Assembly (NCBI GenBank): GCA_963696625.1
Contig: CAVOKZ010000021.1
Location: 1-50,721 of the forward strand
Source of the DNA: JAWVFN01 sp963696625
GTDB lineage: Bacteria; Actinomycetota; Thermoleophilia; Solirubrobacterales; 70-9
Direction: 5' to 3'
Length of the DNA stretch: 50,721 nucleotides
Part shown: positions 42,779-50,721 of the stretch, piece by piece
Layout: each line of letters opens with the position of its first letter
How positions within the stretch are numbered: position 1 is the first letter of the stretch
Notes under the pieces: model-generated
Told to the model about the DNA's origin: nothing
Database searches by the model: none
Seen by the model: only the letters and a program-made list of their open reading frames with translations
Program-made: the position numbers and the translations under genes

Positions 42779-43957
42779 TCACGTCGCCCCGGTCAAGCCG
42801 GCATGAGCGTGGGAGTAGGCGCGCTCGTACTCGCCGGCGATCTGCTCCCAAGTGAAGCGGCTCTGCCACCGCTCGCGGCCGGTATTCGCCATCCGTTCGC
42901 GCTCGCCGGGGTCGCGCCACAATCGCCGGAGCTCGGCGGCGAGGTCCTCGGGGTCGGCGGTCACGCGGTCGCCGTCGAGCGGTCGCGTGGGCACCACGGT
43001 CCCGGCCCCGGTCCACTGGGCGATCTCCTCGGCGTTGCCGCAGGCGACGCTGACGAAAGGAGTCGCCGACGCGGCGGCCTCGAACAGGACCAGCGGCGAG
43101 CACTCGATCTGCGACCCGAAGACGAAGAGGTCGGCCGCCTTGTAGGCGGCGAGCACTTGCGCGCGGGGCAGGTCGAGCAGCAGGACGCGCCCGCGGCGCC
43201 GGCCCCCGGCTCGCATCGCGAGCGCGCGGCGGCGGCAGTCCCACTGGCACCCGAGCCGCAGCGGCCTGTTGCCGACGATCACCAGGGTGCCGCGCTCGAG
43301 CCCGGCTTCGCGGAACGCGTCGATCGCCAGCCGGTGGCCCTTGCGGAAGTTGTGGGGCCCGACCGTCAGCAGCAGCGGCTCGCCCGCTTCGACGCCGTGG
43401 CGCTCACGGAACTCGGAGGCGAGGTCTCCGAACTCGTCGCGGGCGGCGCCGTTGGGAATCACCGAGATGTTGTCGAGCCCCGCCTCGCGGGCGAACTCGA
43501 CATCCCGGTAGGCGCTCGAGTGGAAGATCAACCGGTCGAAGCCCGCCAGCCACCCGGGCATCCGCTCGAAGTACTCGCGATAGGCGGGATCGTTGAGGCC
43601 CGAGAACCCGCACGGGGCGAGCAGCTTGGCGGCCGGGATCCGGTCGAGCACGGGAAGCAGAGCGTCGGTGGTCCACTGCTGCGCGGCGTAGGTCATGAGC
43701 ACGTCGAACCCGCCGTCTACGGCGAGATCGCGGTAGCGCTCGACCTCACCGTTGATCCCGCGGGCGGTGTTGCCCTCGATCTCGAACTCCTCGATCGCGA
43801 CGCCGTTGAGCTCGGTCTCGCGCCGCCCCGCGAGCCGGGTGGTGGCGACGGTGACCGAGTGGCCGCGTTCAGCCAGCTTCTCGGAGACCTGGCGAACCAC
43901 GGCCTGGGCCCCCCCGGGGCTCGGGTGGTAGAACTCGACGCAGTGGAGGATTCTCAT
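42779..43957 (-). CDS. family 4 glycosyltransferase (GT-B fold)
   Basis: A 392-residue transferase. The N-terminal loop FYHPSPGGAQAVVRQVSEKL binds the acceptor side. The C-terminal half has the donor-binding TVGPHNFRKGHRLAIDAF and the EX7E-type region around FGSQIECSPLVLFEAAASATPFV. The ATG at 43957 is used; a TTG two codons upstream is possible. No ribosome site is clear. Divergent from the methyltransferase at 44011. Sugar donor unknown. Confidence 0.87.
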   Translation of the reverse strand: MRILHCVEFYHPSPGGAQAVVRQVSEKLAERGHSVTVATTRLAGRRETELNGVAIEEFEIEGNTARGINGEVERYRDLAVDGGFDVLMTYAAQQWTTDALLPVLDRIPAAKLLAPCGFSGLNDPAYREYFERMPGWLAGFDRLIFHSSAYRDVEFAREAGLDNISVIPNGAARDEFGDLASEFRERHGVEAGEPLLLTVGPHNFRKGHRLAIDAFREAGLERGTLVIVGNRPLRLGCQWDCRRRALAMRAGGRRRGRVLLLDLPRAQVLAAYKAADLFVFGSQIECSPLVLFEAAASATPFVSVACGNAEEIAQWTGAGTVVPTRPLDGDRVTADPEDLAAELRRLWRDPGERERMANTGRERWQSRFTWEQIAGEYERAYSHAHAGLTGAT

Positions 43958-44010
43958 GCTCAATCGGGGGTTGGTCGCGGCGCCGTGCGCGGGCGAGTCC
44001 GAGGAGACTA

Positions 44011-44715
44011 GTGAGTGGCCTGCGGATAAACCTCGGATCCGGCGAGGTTCCGATTGCGGGGTTCGTCAACGTCGACGCGCTCGAGGGCGCCCCGGGCGTC
44101 GATGTGGTCGCCGACATCGGAGAACGGCTCCCGTTTGACGACGGCGCCGCGGAGCTCGTCTACGCAAGCCACCTGCTCGAGCATTTCCCCACCGACCGGG
44201 TCCCTGCGTTGCTCGCCGAGTGGCGCCGGGTTCTGGCGCCGGGCGGCAAGCTGCTGATCGCGGTGCCCGACCTCGAGGTCATCGCCAAGGTGATCACCGA
44301 GAAGCCCGGCTGGTTCACGCCGCCCCACAACCCTTGGCTCGGGGCCCTTTACGGAGGTCAGAAGGACGAGTACGACTTCCACAAGACCGGCTTCACCGAG
44401 GCTTGGCTCGCGTATCTGCTTCAGCAGGCGGGATTCGGAGAGGTGCGCCACGTTGCGCGGTTCCAAGAGATCCCCGTGGTCGACGGTTCCTTCTCACCCT
44501 TGCCTTTCGGCGTCAACGTGTCGCTGAATATGTCGGCGGTTGCCGGCGGCGCCGACGATCTCGGGTCGCTCACGTCCACACGCCGCGGCGAGCGAGCGTT
44601 CAACGTCTTCGACCGGCTGCTGTTGCTCGCGATGCAGGTCTCGACGGGGCTGCGGGCGCGGCTGATGCGCAGGCGCTTGGCGCGCATCAAGTCGGCCACG
44701 GACGCCGAACGCTGA
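44011..44715 (+). CDS. class I SAM-dependent methyltransferase
   Basis: A 234-residue protein. Its SAM loop, LRINLGSGEVPIAGFVNVD, is of the short glycan-cluster type. Further motifs are VVADIGERLPFDDGAAEL, YASHLLEHF and WRRVLAPGGKLLIAVPDLE. The GTG start has GAGGAG a few bases upstream. It converges on the epimerase-like gene with no gap between stops. Probably modifies a sugar or lipid-linked glycan. Confidence 0.8.
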   Translation: MSGLRINLGSGEVPIAGFVNVDALEGAPGVDVVADIGERLPFDDGAAELVYASHLLEHFPTDRVPALLAEWRRVLAPGGKLLIAVPDLEVIAKVITEKPGWFTPPHNPWLGALYGGQKDEYDFHKTGFTEAWLAYLLQQAGFGEVRHVARFQEIPVVDGSFSPLPFGVNVSLNMSAVAGGADDLGSLTSTRRGERAFNVFDRLLLLAMQVSTGLRARLMRRRLARIKSATDAER

Positions 44716-45693
44716 TCAGCGATCCTCTCCCGACGCGACGACGGGTCCCGGTTGTGCCTCCGCCGTCGAGGATGACCGCCAGGTCAGCTCGATCCCCTCG
44801 GACAACTCGACGGCGGGCCGCCAACCGGTTGCGCCACTGAGGCGCGCACAATCGAGCTCGGTCACGGAGACGTCGACCGACCGCGCATCCTGGCGCTCGA
44901 TCTCGGGCGTACGCCCGGCAACGCTCTCGAGCATCGAGAGAACCTCGGCCAGCGAGTGGGATGCACCGCCGCCGACGTTGTAGACGGCCGGCCCGGCCGG
45001 GCCGAAAGCGGCGGCGACGGTCGCCTCGGCGGCATCGGTGGCGTAGACGAAGTCGCGCCGTACCGCCTCGCTGCCGATCAGCCTGATCGGCTCGTCGAGG
45101 TGCAGGGCATGGCACCAAGCGGCGATCACCCCCTGGCCGTGGCGCGACCGGCCTCCCGGCCCGTAGACGTTGGAGTAGCGGAGGACGATCGGCTCCAGTC
45201 CGTGCTCCCTGGCATAGAACGCCGCGTAGGTCTCGAGCGCGACCGAATTCGCGCCGTGCACCGAGATCGGCCGCAACGGCGCGTCTTCCGAAGTCGGTAC
45301 CTCCTTGACTTCGCCGTACACCGTCCCTCCGGATGACGCCATCACGATGCGCCGCTTGGAGCACCTCCTCACCGACTCGAGCACGGCGAGCCCGGGCTCC
45401 AGCGAGCCGGTGATCGAAGCGACCGCGTCCTCGTCGGCGAGCGCCGGCGTACTCGAACCCGCGAGCAGGAAGACGATCTCCGAGCCGCGGACGAAGTCGT
45501 CGAGGCGCTCGGGCTGGTCGAGTGTGTCGTGGACGAGTTCCAGCCCCGGCAAGGACGCGGCGCGAGCCACGAGCAGCGGCGAGAACGAGCGGCTGATGAC
45601 TGTGACCGAATGGCCCCGCTCCAACAGCTTCAGCGCGGTATGCGAGCCGATCAGGCCGCCTCCGGCCACGAGGCAGTGGGGCGTCTCGCTCAT
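44716..45693 (-). CDS. NDP-sugar epimerase/dehydratase-like protein lacking YxxxK
   Basis: A 325-residue extended SDR protein. The nucleotide motif CLVAGGGLIGSHTALKLLERG is intact, and VLRYSNVYGPGGRSRHGQG and RDFVYATDAAEA are typical of the family. At the active site, where Y-x-x-x-K is expected, it reads ISVHGANSVALE: both Tyr and Lys are replaced (His and Ser). The Ser region (MASSGGTVYG) remains. It may be inactive or do different chemistry. ATG at 45693; divergent from the glycosyltransferase at 45740. Confidence 0.78.
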   Translation of the reverse strand: MSETPHCLVAGGGLIGSHTALKLLERGHSVTVISRSFSPLLVARAASLPGLELVHDTLDQPERLDDFVRGSEIVFLLAGSSTPALADEDAVASITGSLEPGLAVLESVRRCSKRRIVMASSGGTVYGEVKEVPTSEDAPLRPISVHGANSVALETYAAFYAREHGLEPIVLRYSNVYGPGGRSRHGQGVIAAWCHALHLDEPIRLIGSEAVRRDFVYATDAAEATVAAAFGPAGPAVYNVGGGASHSLAEVLSMLESVAGRTPEIERQDARSVDVSVTELDCARLSGATGWRPAVELSEGIELTWRSSSTAEAQPGPVVASGEDR

Positions 45694-45739
45694 CGCCTCA
45701 GTCTCGCAAGATGTCGCGCGGGTAGGGTGCTGGCCGGTC

Positions 45740-46543
45740 ATGGGAACGAGCCCGCCGCGCATCAGCGTCATCATCCCCACCGCCGCCCGGCGCGAGTCCT
45801 GCAAGCTTGCGGCCCGGTCCGCGCTCGGGCAAGATCCGCCGCCGCACGAGGTCATGGTCTGTGACGACGGCTCGACCGACGGGACCGAGCGGGACTTTCG
45901 CGCCTGGGCGCAGGAGGAGCCTCGCCTCAAGTACCTCCGGCTTCCCGAGAACCAGGGAAGTCCGAGCCCGGCTCGCAATCTCGGGATCGAGAACGCCGAG
46001 GGAGACTGGATCGCGCTGCTCGACGACGACGACCGTTTCCTGCCGGGCAAGCTGGCCGTCCAGGGCGAGCTGATCTCGAGCGGTCGTTACGACGTGGTCG
46101 CTTCCGACGCGAAGCGAACCAGCGGTGGGCCGTTTTTCGGGATGAAGGCGCTCAGGGAGCCGCCGCGCGAGGAGTTTCTCGCCCACAACCCGATCATCGT
46201 CTCCTCCGCGGTGGTGCGGCGCTCGCTGTTGGAGTCGATCGGGGGGTTCCAGCTGCGCGCCGGGCCCTTTTCGATCACCGGCGCCGGCGATTACGCGACC
46301 TGGCTGCGGCTCGCATACATCGGCGCCCGCTTCGCGATTTCCGAGCGGGAGATGATCGTCTACGACGACTCCGGCGACGGGCGCATGAGCGGCTCGGTGG
46401 TCGAGCTCGAGGCCGAGATCGCGAAAGCCCGCTGGTGGCTCTGGGCCAAGCGACCGTACGACATGGCGGTCCTGGCCTCGGGCCTACGCGGCGCCGTGGA
46501 CACGGCTCGCTGGGGGATCAGGCGAATGCGGGCCTCCGGGTAG
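45740..46543 (+). CDS. family 2 glycosyltransferase
   Basis: A 267-residue GT-A fold protein. RISVIIPTAARRESCKLAAR and VMVCDDGSTDGTE mark the nucleotide-sugar half. IALLDDDDRFLPGKLAVQGE carries an aspartate-rich metal motif, and SITGAGDYATWLRLAYIG carries the catalytic-base region. The C-terminal amphipathic helix may touch the membrane. It is followed after 9 bases by a methyltransferase gene, probably in one operon. Confidence 0.87.
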   Translation: MGTSPPRISVIIPTAARRESCKLAARSALGQDPPPHEVMVCDDGSTDGTERDFRAWAQEEPRLKYLRLPENQGSPSPARNLGIENAEGDWIALLDDDDRFLPGKLAVQGELISSGRYDVVASDAKRTSGGPFFGMKALREPPREEFLAHNPIIVSSAVVRRSLLESIGGFQLRAGPFSITGAGDYATWLRLAYIGARFAISEREMIVYDDSGDGRMSGSVVELEAEIAKARWWLWAKRPYDMAVLASGLRGAVDTARWGIRRMRASG

Positions 46544-46552
46544 GGTGAGCGC

Positions 46553-47347
46553 GTGTTCAACCGCGAAGGCGCGACCTACGCCGTCGACCCCGAGGCCGTC
46601 GAGCGGATCCTCGCCGACGAGACCAACCCGCTGCACCGGGTCTCGGAGGTAATACCCGACGGCTCGACCGTGCTCGACATCGGCGCCGGCAACGGGCTGC
46701 TCGCCGCGGTCCTGCAACGCGCCCACAGCGGGATCACGATCGACGCGATCGAGCCCAGCGCCGACGCCGCCGAGATCGCGCGCTCGCTCTACCGCTCGTT
46801 CGAGGTCGGCTACGCGCAGGACTATCTCGAGCAGATCTCCTCGGGCGGCTACGACTTCATCGTGCTCGCCGACGTAATCGAACACGTGGCCGATCCACTC
46901 GCCTTTCTGCAGGAGCTGGCCGCGGCGATGCCCGACGACGCGAGGCTGCTGATCTCGGTCCCCAACGTCGCCTTCGCCGCGCTGCGCATGAGCCTCCTCG
47001 GTGGCCGTTTCGACTACGTCGATTCGGGGCTGCTCGAGCGCACCCACCTCCGCTTCTTCACGCTGGCGACGCTCGAGAAGGTCTTCGACGGGGCCGGCCT
47101 GAGGATCGAGCGGCGCGTGCTGCACAAGAAGGGCGCCTTCCAGAGCGAGATCGAGCTAAAGCCCTCGCTGCTCGATCTCGTGACGCTGGCCCGCCTGCGC
47201 CGCGACAGCCTCGCCGCGACCTACCAGTTCTTCTTCGTGCTCACCAAGAGCGGCGGCGGCGAGCCGGTTTACGAGGAGTACGGCAGCCGCACCACCTACG
47301 CGGATCTCGCCCGCAACTACATCGTCGGCAAGCGCCGGCCGCGGTGA
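46553..47347 (+). CDS. class I SAM-dependent methyltransferase
   Basis: A 264-residue protein with a clear SAM site: STVLDIGAGNGLLAAVLQ, then IDAIEPSADAAEIAR and YDFIVLADVIEHVADPLAFL. The C-terminal VDSGLLERTHLRFFTLATLE is common in glycan-cluster methyltransferases. GTG start, nine bases after the glycosyltransferase stop. Its target is probably a sugar hydroxyl or phosphate, by context only. Confidence 0.83.
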   Translation: MFNREGATYAVDPEAVERILADETNPLHRVSEVIPDGSTVLDIGAGNGLLAAVLQRAHSGITIDAIEPSADAAEIARSLYRSFEVGYAQDYLEQISSGGYDFIVLADVIEHVADPLAFLQELAAAMPDDARLLISVPNVAFAALRMSLLGGRFDYVDSGLLERTHLRFFTLATLEKVFDGAGLRIERRVLHKKGAFQSEIELKPSLLDLVTLARLRRDSLAATYQFFFVLTKSGGGEPVYEEYGSRTTYADLARNYIVGKRRPR

Positions 47348-47351
47348 GCCG

Positions 47352-48389
47352 CTAACCGCGCGGATCGGCCGACCGGTGCCGTTCGTCGGCCGGGAACTCC
47401 TCGGCCGGCTTGGGTTCCGACTTCGCCGCCGCGCCGGCAGCACCCCGAAGGCGCCGCGCGAGCCTCCGCACCGCCAACAGGCCGCCGGGCCAGATCGCGG
47501 TGGCCTTGGCGGCGAGGCGGGCCCGCCCGTGCAGGTGGTGGCGCGAGGCCCAGGCGGCCTCGCGCTTGAGCTCGGCCCGGGCGGCTTCGGCATGGTCGAG
47601 TGCGGCTCCGAAGATGAGCTCGGCGCCGTCGGAGCGCGCGGCCTCGAGCTCGCGCTCGACCGCGGCGTGGAACTCCGGTGGGGCGGTCTCGACCCGCAGC
47701 GCCCGTTCGAGCACCGTCCGGCGATCGGCGAACACGCCCCAGGTGTTGTCTGAGAGCTGTCCGGGGCGCATGACAGTCCAGCCCATGGGCTCCGGCAACA
47801 TCGCCGCGGTCTCGCCGCCAAGCCAGAAGCGCAGCATCAGCTCCCAGTCGGGGGCGTAGAGCAGCGAGAGGTCGTAGTCGCCGTGACGCTCGAACAGCTC
47901 GCGACGGACCAGGGCGGTCGAGCCGCTGAAGCCGCAGGCGCGAGCCCATGCCGACGGGTCCGGGATCTCGAGCCCGGCGCAGACCGGGTTGTCGAGGATC
48001 CGCCGCGCCGACTCCGGCTGTGCGGGGTCCCCGACGTACATGTCGGTGCTCGCGTAGCCGATGCCGGGGTTGGCATCGAGGTGGCCTACGAGCCGCTCGA
48101 GCCGCTCGGGGAACCAGATGTCGTCGTGGTCGAGCAGCGCGACCATCTCGCCCTTCGCCGCCGCGATTGCCCGGTTGCGCGCCACCGAGGCCCCCGCGTT
48201 CTGCTGGCGGTGAACCGTGACCCGGGGGTCGGCGACGGCCTCGACCAGCTCGGCGGTGCGGTCGCTCGAGCCGTCGTCGACCACGAGGTACTCGAAGTCA
48301 CCGTAGGTCTGCTCGAGGGCGGAGGAGATCGTCCGCATCACGAAATCCTCGGCGTTGTAGGTCGCCGTCACGATCGACACCCGCGGCAC
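47352..48389 (-). CDS. family 2 glycosyltransferase
   Basis: A 345-residue GT-A fold protein. VSIVTATYNAEDFVMRTISSA and LVVDDGSSDRTAEL form the donor half. The metal motif is MVALLDHDDIWFPERL, and the later LLYAPDWELMLRFWLGGE carries the catalytic-base region. An Arg/Ala-rich tail ends it. It follows the methyltransferase gene at 48393 by 3 bases on the same strand. Donor unknown. Confidence 0.87.
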   Translation of the reverse strand: MPRVSIVTATYNAEDFVMRTISSALEQTYGDFEYLVVDDGSSDRTAELVEAVADPRVTVHRQQNAGASVARNRAIAAAKGEMVALLDHDDIWFPERLERLVGHLDANPGIGYASTDMYVGDPAQPESARRILDNPVCAGLEIPDPSAWARACGFSGSTALVRRELFERHGDYDLSLLYAPDWELMLRFWLGGETAAMLPEPMGWTVMRPGQLSDNTWGVFADRRTVLERALRVETAPPEFHAAVERELEAARSDGAELIFGAALDHAEAARAELKREAAWASRHHLHGRARLAAKATAIWPGGLLAVRRLARRLRGAAGAAAKSEPKPAEEFPADERHRSADPRG

Positions 48390-48392
48390 CGC

Positions 48393-49028
48393 TCAGCCCG
48401 CCCCGCGTATATCCGCCATCCAGACCTCGAGGATCGCCTGCTCGCTGGCGGCGTCGTCGACGAGGCTGCGGCGGAGGAGGCCCTCGGCCCGCGAGAGCAA
48501 CTCCTCGCGGGAGAGCGTCTGCTGCCCGCGCCGGGCGGTCACGGTGATGTTGTAGGTGCCGTGCCAGCGAGCGCGCTTGAACTTGAGGCGCTCGTAGCCG
48601 AGCTCGCCGAGATAGAGTCGAAATCGCTGGGCGTACCAGCCGTCCTTGTGCACGGCCCAGTCCGCCTCGGTCGAGCCGAAGACGTGGCGCAGCGTCTTCA
48701 GCCGGGCGCCGGCGGTGGGGTGGAGGAAGAACGCGCGCGCCGAGCGCTTGAAGTCGGGGGTCTCGATGCAGAGCGTGCCGCCCGGGCGCAGCCAGCGGTG
48801 CCAGTCGATCAGCAGGCGGATCGCGGTCTGGCGGTCGAAGTGTTCGAAGACGTGGTGGAGGCGGACCTCGGCGACCGAGCCCTCCGCGTAGTCGAGGCGG
48901 GTGATGTCGGCGTACTCGTCGGGCCGGATTCCCTCCTGCACGCCCTGCTCGGCGGCGGGCAGGTCGATGTTGCGGTAACCCTCGAGGTAGGTCCCGCCGC
49001 AGCCGAGGTGCAGCCGCAGGTCAGCCAT
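48393..49028 (-). CDS. class I SAM-dependent methyltransferase
   Basis: A 211-residue protein. LRLHLGCGGTYLEGYRNIDL is the SAM loop, with VRLHHVFEHFDRQTAIRLL and WLRPGGTLCIETPDFKRS as later motifs. ATG at 49028 overlaps the stop of the upstream glycosyltransferase-like gene by 8 bases. Its first 18 codons are repeated in inverted form at the window end (50669-50721). The part left of 48976 is outside the palindrome and reliable. Confidence 0.8.
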   Translation of the reverse strand: MADLRLHLGCGGTYLEGYRNIDLPAAEQGVQEGIRPDEYADITRLDYAEGSVAEVRLHHVFEHFDRQTAIRLLIDWHRWLRPGGTLCIETPDFKRSARAFFLHPTAGARLKTLRHVFGSTEADWAVHKDGWYAQRFRLYLGELGYERLKFKRARWHGTYNITVTARRGQQTLSREELLSRAEGLLRRSLVDDAASEQAILEVWMADIRGAG

Positions 49029-49848
49029 CCGCCGCTTTGGTCCGTCGGCGCACGGCGAACGAGGCGAGCATGCCGGGCTCCCTCGTCGCGGCGAATCCGA
49101 GGAGCTCAGCGATGCGATTGAGGTAGGTATGCCGGGAACGCACCGTTTCCTGAGCCGAGCGAATCATCTCGTCGATCGTTCCGTCGCGCTCTGTTTCGAG
49201 CATCTTCGCGACCAGCTGCTCGAGGTCGCGGTCACAAACCGCTTGGTCTTCACCAAACAGCTTGCCCACGCTGGGGTTGTTCGAGATCGCGAGCTGCGAA
49301 TACGAGATGTTCTTGAACAGGCGGCACGGGATGTAGCCGTGGTCCACCTGCCATTCGCCCTGGAGGCTCGGAGCGAACCGGGCCTCCTTGATCAGTCGCA
49401 TGTGCTCCTCCTGATCGACGTTCTGGCGGGCTTTCCATTTCAGACCGTGGGATCGGAGAACGCGGCGAAATCGCTTCACCTCGTCCCGGTTGTAGCTCCA
49501 GACCGAGCCGACGAACACGACATCGCGTGAATCGTCGCGGTGAGGGGTAAACGCGATCTCCTCGGGAAGTAGGTCGGTCGCCCAGAAGATCTCGATCTGC
49601 CGGGGATCGGGCGGGGCGATGAGGGCGTCCGGCCCCTGCTCGAGGACCTCCGGGTGCCACTTCGGGTTGCGGTATCCGGACTCGTCGAGCATCCGCACCT
49701 GGATCTGCACGTAGTGGTCGGCCCGCGCGTAGGCGGCCGGATCGCAGTTGTGGCCGAAGACGAGCCATGACGGTTGGACCGCAGCCCGGAGGTGGCGATC
49801 CTGCTGGGTCTCGACGAGTACGACCGCGCGCTCGAGGGCGCCGATTAC
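49021..49848 (-). CDS. CgeB-like/GT1-like glycosyltransferase, C-terminal part (left arm)
   Basis: About 275 residues of real sequence, cut at the palindrome axis. VFVGSVWSYNRDEVKRFRRV starts a GT-B like donor half, and CRLFKNISYSQLAISNNP corresponds to the S-R-x-F-E-x-x-x-CG region of CgeB-like glycosyltransferases. The end (RSRHTYLNRIAELLGF) is also typical. The open frame runs on to 49923, but those 25 residues come from reading the other arm, so the true N-terminus is unknown. It overlaps the methyltransferase gene by 8 bases. Confidence 0.6.
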   Translation of the reverse strand, partial: VIGALERAVVLVETQQDRHLRAAVQPSWLVFGHNCDPAAYARADHYVQIQVRMLDESGYRNPKWHPEVLEQGPDALIAPPDPRQIEIFWATDLLPEEIAFTPHRDDSRDVVFVGSVWSYNRDEVKRFRRVLRSHGLKWKARQNVDQEEHMRLIKEARFAPSLQGEWQVDHGYIPCRLFKNISYSQLAISNNPSVGKLFGEDQAVCDRDLEQLVAKMLETERDGTIDEMIRSAQETVRSRHTYLNRIAELLGFAATREPGMLASFAVRRRTKAADG

Positions 49849-50676
49849 GTATTCGGCGGCCTCGAGCGCGCGGTCGTACTCGTCGAGACCCAGCAGGATC
49901 GCCACCTCCGGGCTGCGGTCCAACCGTCATGGCTCGTCTTCGGCCACAACTGCGATCCGGCCGCCTACGCGCGGGCCGACCACTACGTGCAGATCCAGGT
50001 GCGGATGCTCGACGAGTCCGGATACCGCAACCCGAAGTGGCACCCGGAGGTCCTCGAGCAGGGGCCGGACGCCCTCATCGCCCCGCCCGATCCCCGGCAG
50101 ATCGAGATCTTCTGGGCGACCGACCTACTTCCCGAGGAGATCGCGTTTACCCCTCACCGCGACGATTCACGCGATGTCGTGTTCGTCGGCTCGGTCTGGA
50201 GCTACAACCGGGACGAGGTGAAGCGATTTCGCCGCGTTCTCCGATCCCACGGTCTGAAATGGAAAGCCCGCCAGAACGTCGATCAGGAGGAGCACATGCG
50301 ACTGATCAAGGAGGCCCGGTTCGCTCCGAGCCTCCAGGGCGAATGGCAGGTGGACCACGGCTACATCCCGTGCCGCCTGTTCAAGAACATCTCGTATTCG
50401 CAGCTCGCGATCTCGAACAACCCCAGCGTGGGCAAGCTGTTTGGTGAAGACCAAGCGGTTTGTGACCGCGACCTCGAGCAGCTGGTCGCGAAGATGCTCG
50501 AAACAGAGCGCGACGGAACGATCGACGAGATGATTCGCTCGGCTCAGGAAACGGTGCGTTCCCGGCATACCTACCTCAATCGCATCGCTCGGCTCCTCGG
50601 ATTCGCCGCGACGAGGGAGCCCGGCATGCTCGCCTCGTTCGCCGTGCGCCGACGGACCAAAGCGGCGGATGGCTGA
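49849..50676 (+). CDS. inverted duplicate of the CgeB-like glycosyltransferase fragment
   Basis: Mirror copy of 49021-49848 on the plus strand. Apart from four residues near the axis (GADYVFGG here, AAEYVIGA in the other arm) and one at the far end (Arg for Glu in LNRIARLLG), the protein is the same. The open frame begins at 49774, but residues before the axis are again read from the opposite arm. Probably not a second gene. Confidence 0.6.
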   Translation, partial: VFGGLERAVVLVETQQDRHLRAAVQPSWLVFGHNCDPAAYARADHYVQIQVRMLDESGYRNPKWHPEVLEQGPDALIAPPDPRQIEIFWATDLLPEEIAFTPHRDDSRDVVFVGSVWSYNRDEVKRFRRVLRSHGLKWKARQNVDQEEHMRLIKEARFAPSLQGEWQVDHGYIPCRLFKNISYSQLAISNNPSVGKLFGEDQAVCDRDLEQLVAKMLETERDGTIDEMIRSAQETVRSRHTYLNRIARLLGFAATREPGMLASFAVRRRTKAADG

Positions 50677-50721
50677 CCTGCGGCTGCACCTCGGCTGCGG
50701 CGGGACCTACCTCGAGGGTTA
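50669..50721 (+). CDS. start of duplicated methyltransferase gene (partial)
   Basis: The first 17-18 codons, MADLRLHLGCGGTYLEG, repeat the start of the gene at 48393-49028 in mirror position. The frame is cut by the end of the window. Confidence 0.6.
   Translation, partial: MADLRLHLGCGGTYLEG

Larger units (their letters stand above)
48976..50721. repeat. zero-spacer inverted duplication running to the window end
   Basis: Base x matches the complement of base 99697-x from 48976 to 50721, with the axis between 49848 and 49849 inside TACGTA. I see only two mismatched pairs, both within 12 bases of the axis (49838/49859 and 49845/49852). The copy ends exactly at the last base of the window. Confidence 0.95.

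Noticed and set aside
46111..46130. Third copy of the GACGCGAAGC loop element
   Set aside because: The ten bases occur inside a glycosyltransferase gene but lack complementary flanking arms.
49767..50447. Additional open frames across the palindrome axis
   Set aside because: They are mirror shadows of the glycosyltransferase-like frame. The start MDRSPEVAILL is the reverse complement of the gene's own VETQQDRHLRA region.

Overview
The window is GC-rich DNA with dense genes, mostly G/C third codon positions and frequent GTG/TTG starts. It looks like a high-GC actinobacterium, and I suspect class Thermoleophilia (Solirubrobacterales or a relative). The hints are a secreted delta-60/RTX protein, an AbiEi-DUF559 protein, SdhE-type succinate dehydrogenase and a eukaryote-like NADP isocitrate dehydrogenase. 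That placement is inference from gene content, not a search result. The last ~0.87 kb is an exact inverted copy of the preceding ~0.87 kb and runs to the last base, so this is probably a whole contig or contig end.

Layout. 1-1.4 kb: end of asd and a Na+/H+ antiporter. 1.4-1.85 kb: wreck of a Phd/PIN toxin-antitoxin pair. 1.8-5.7 kb: sdhA-sdhB-sdhE (minus strand), a succinate dehydrogenase with an HdrB-like third subunit. 5.8-9.5 kb: an M50/CBS protease, a deleted crotonase, an AidB-like acyl-CoA dehydrogenase and its TetR regulator. 9.6-13 kb: icd and mdh, separated by a DUF559-nuclease gene bounded by 39-bp palindromes. 13-20.5 kb: delta-60/RTX protein, winged-helix protein, D-2-hydroxyacid dehydrogenase, fatty acid hydroxylase, MBL hydrolase, and a PAS-GGDEF-EAL protein coupled to an unrecognised His-rich membrane protein. 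20.6-24 kb: hsp20, lon (broken by one base) and a small membrane protein. 24-30 kb: VOC and MBL proteins, TetR, a collapsed GGDEF/HD-GYP gene, an MMPL exporter and a double-hotdog thioesterase. 30.1-33.9 kb: an R2lox-like diiron oxidase fused to SCP2, amt, glnK and a TetR gene. 34-35.3 kb: a frameshifted AAA/DUF4143 ATPase behind an AT-rich repeat region. 35.4-50.7 kb: a surface-glycan cluster of glycosyltransferases, nucleotide-sugar enzymes and methyltransferases.

How parts work together. The TCA genes sdhABE, icd and mdh lie close together. The R2lox-SCP2 gene and the TetR gene at 33270 each have the same 22-bp operator (TAACTGAC-N6-GTCAGTTA) beside their starts, so they probably form one regulon with glnK-amt lying between them. 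The glycan genes could make and modify a polysaccharide containing UDP-uronic acid and GDP-deoxymannose derived sugars.

Most notable: (1) the palindrome-bounded DUF559 gene between icd and mdh; (2) the R2lox-SCP2 fusion, which keeps the six diiron ligands and the Val/Tyr crosslink pair; (3) a REP-like hairpin family with a conserved loop, one copy in frame inside sdhB; (4) two other dispersed repeat families, one supplying stop codons; (5) a run of deletion or frameshift pseudogenes; (6) the zero-spacer terminal palindrome, most likely an amplification or assembly artefact, which makes the ends of the last genes unreliable.
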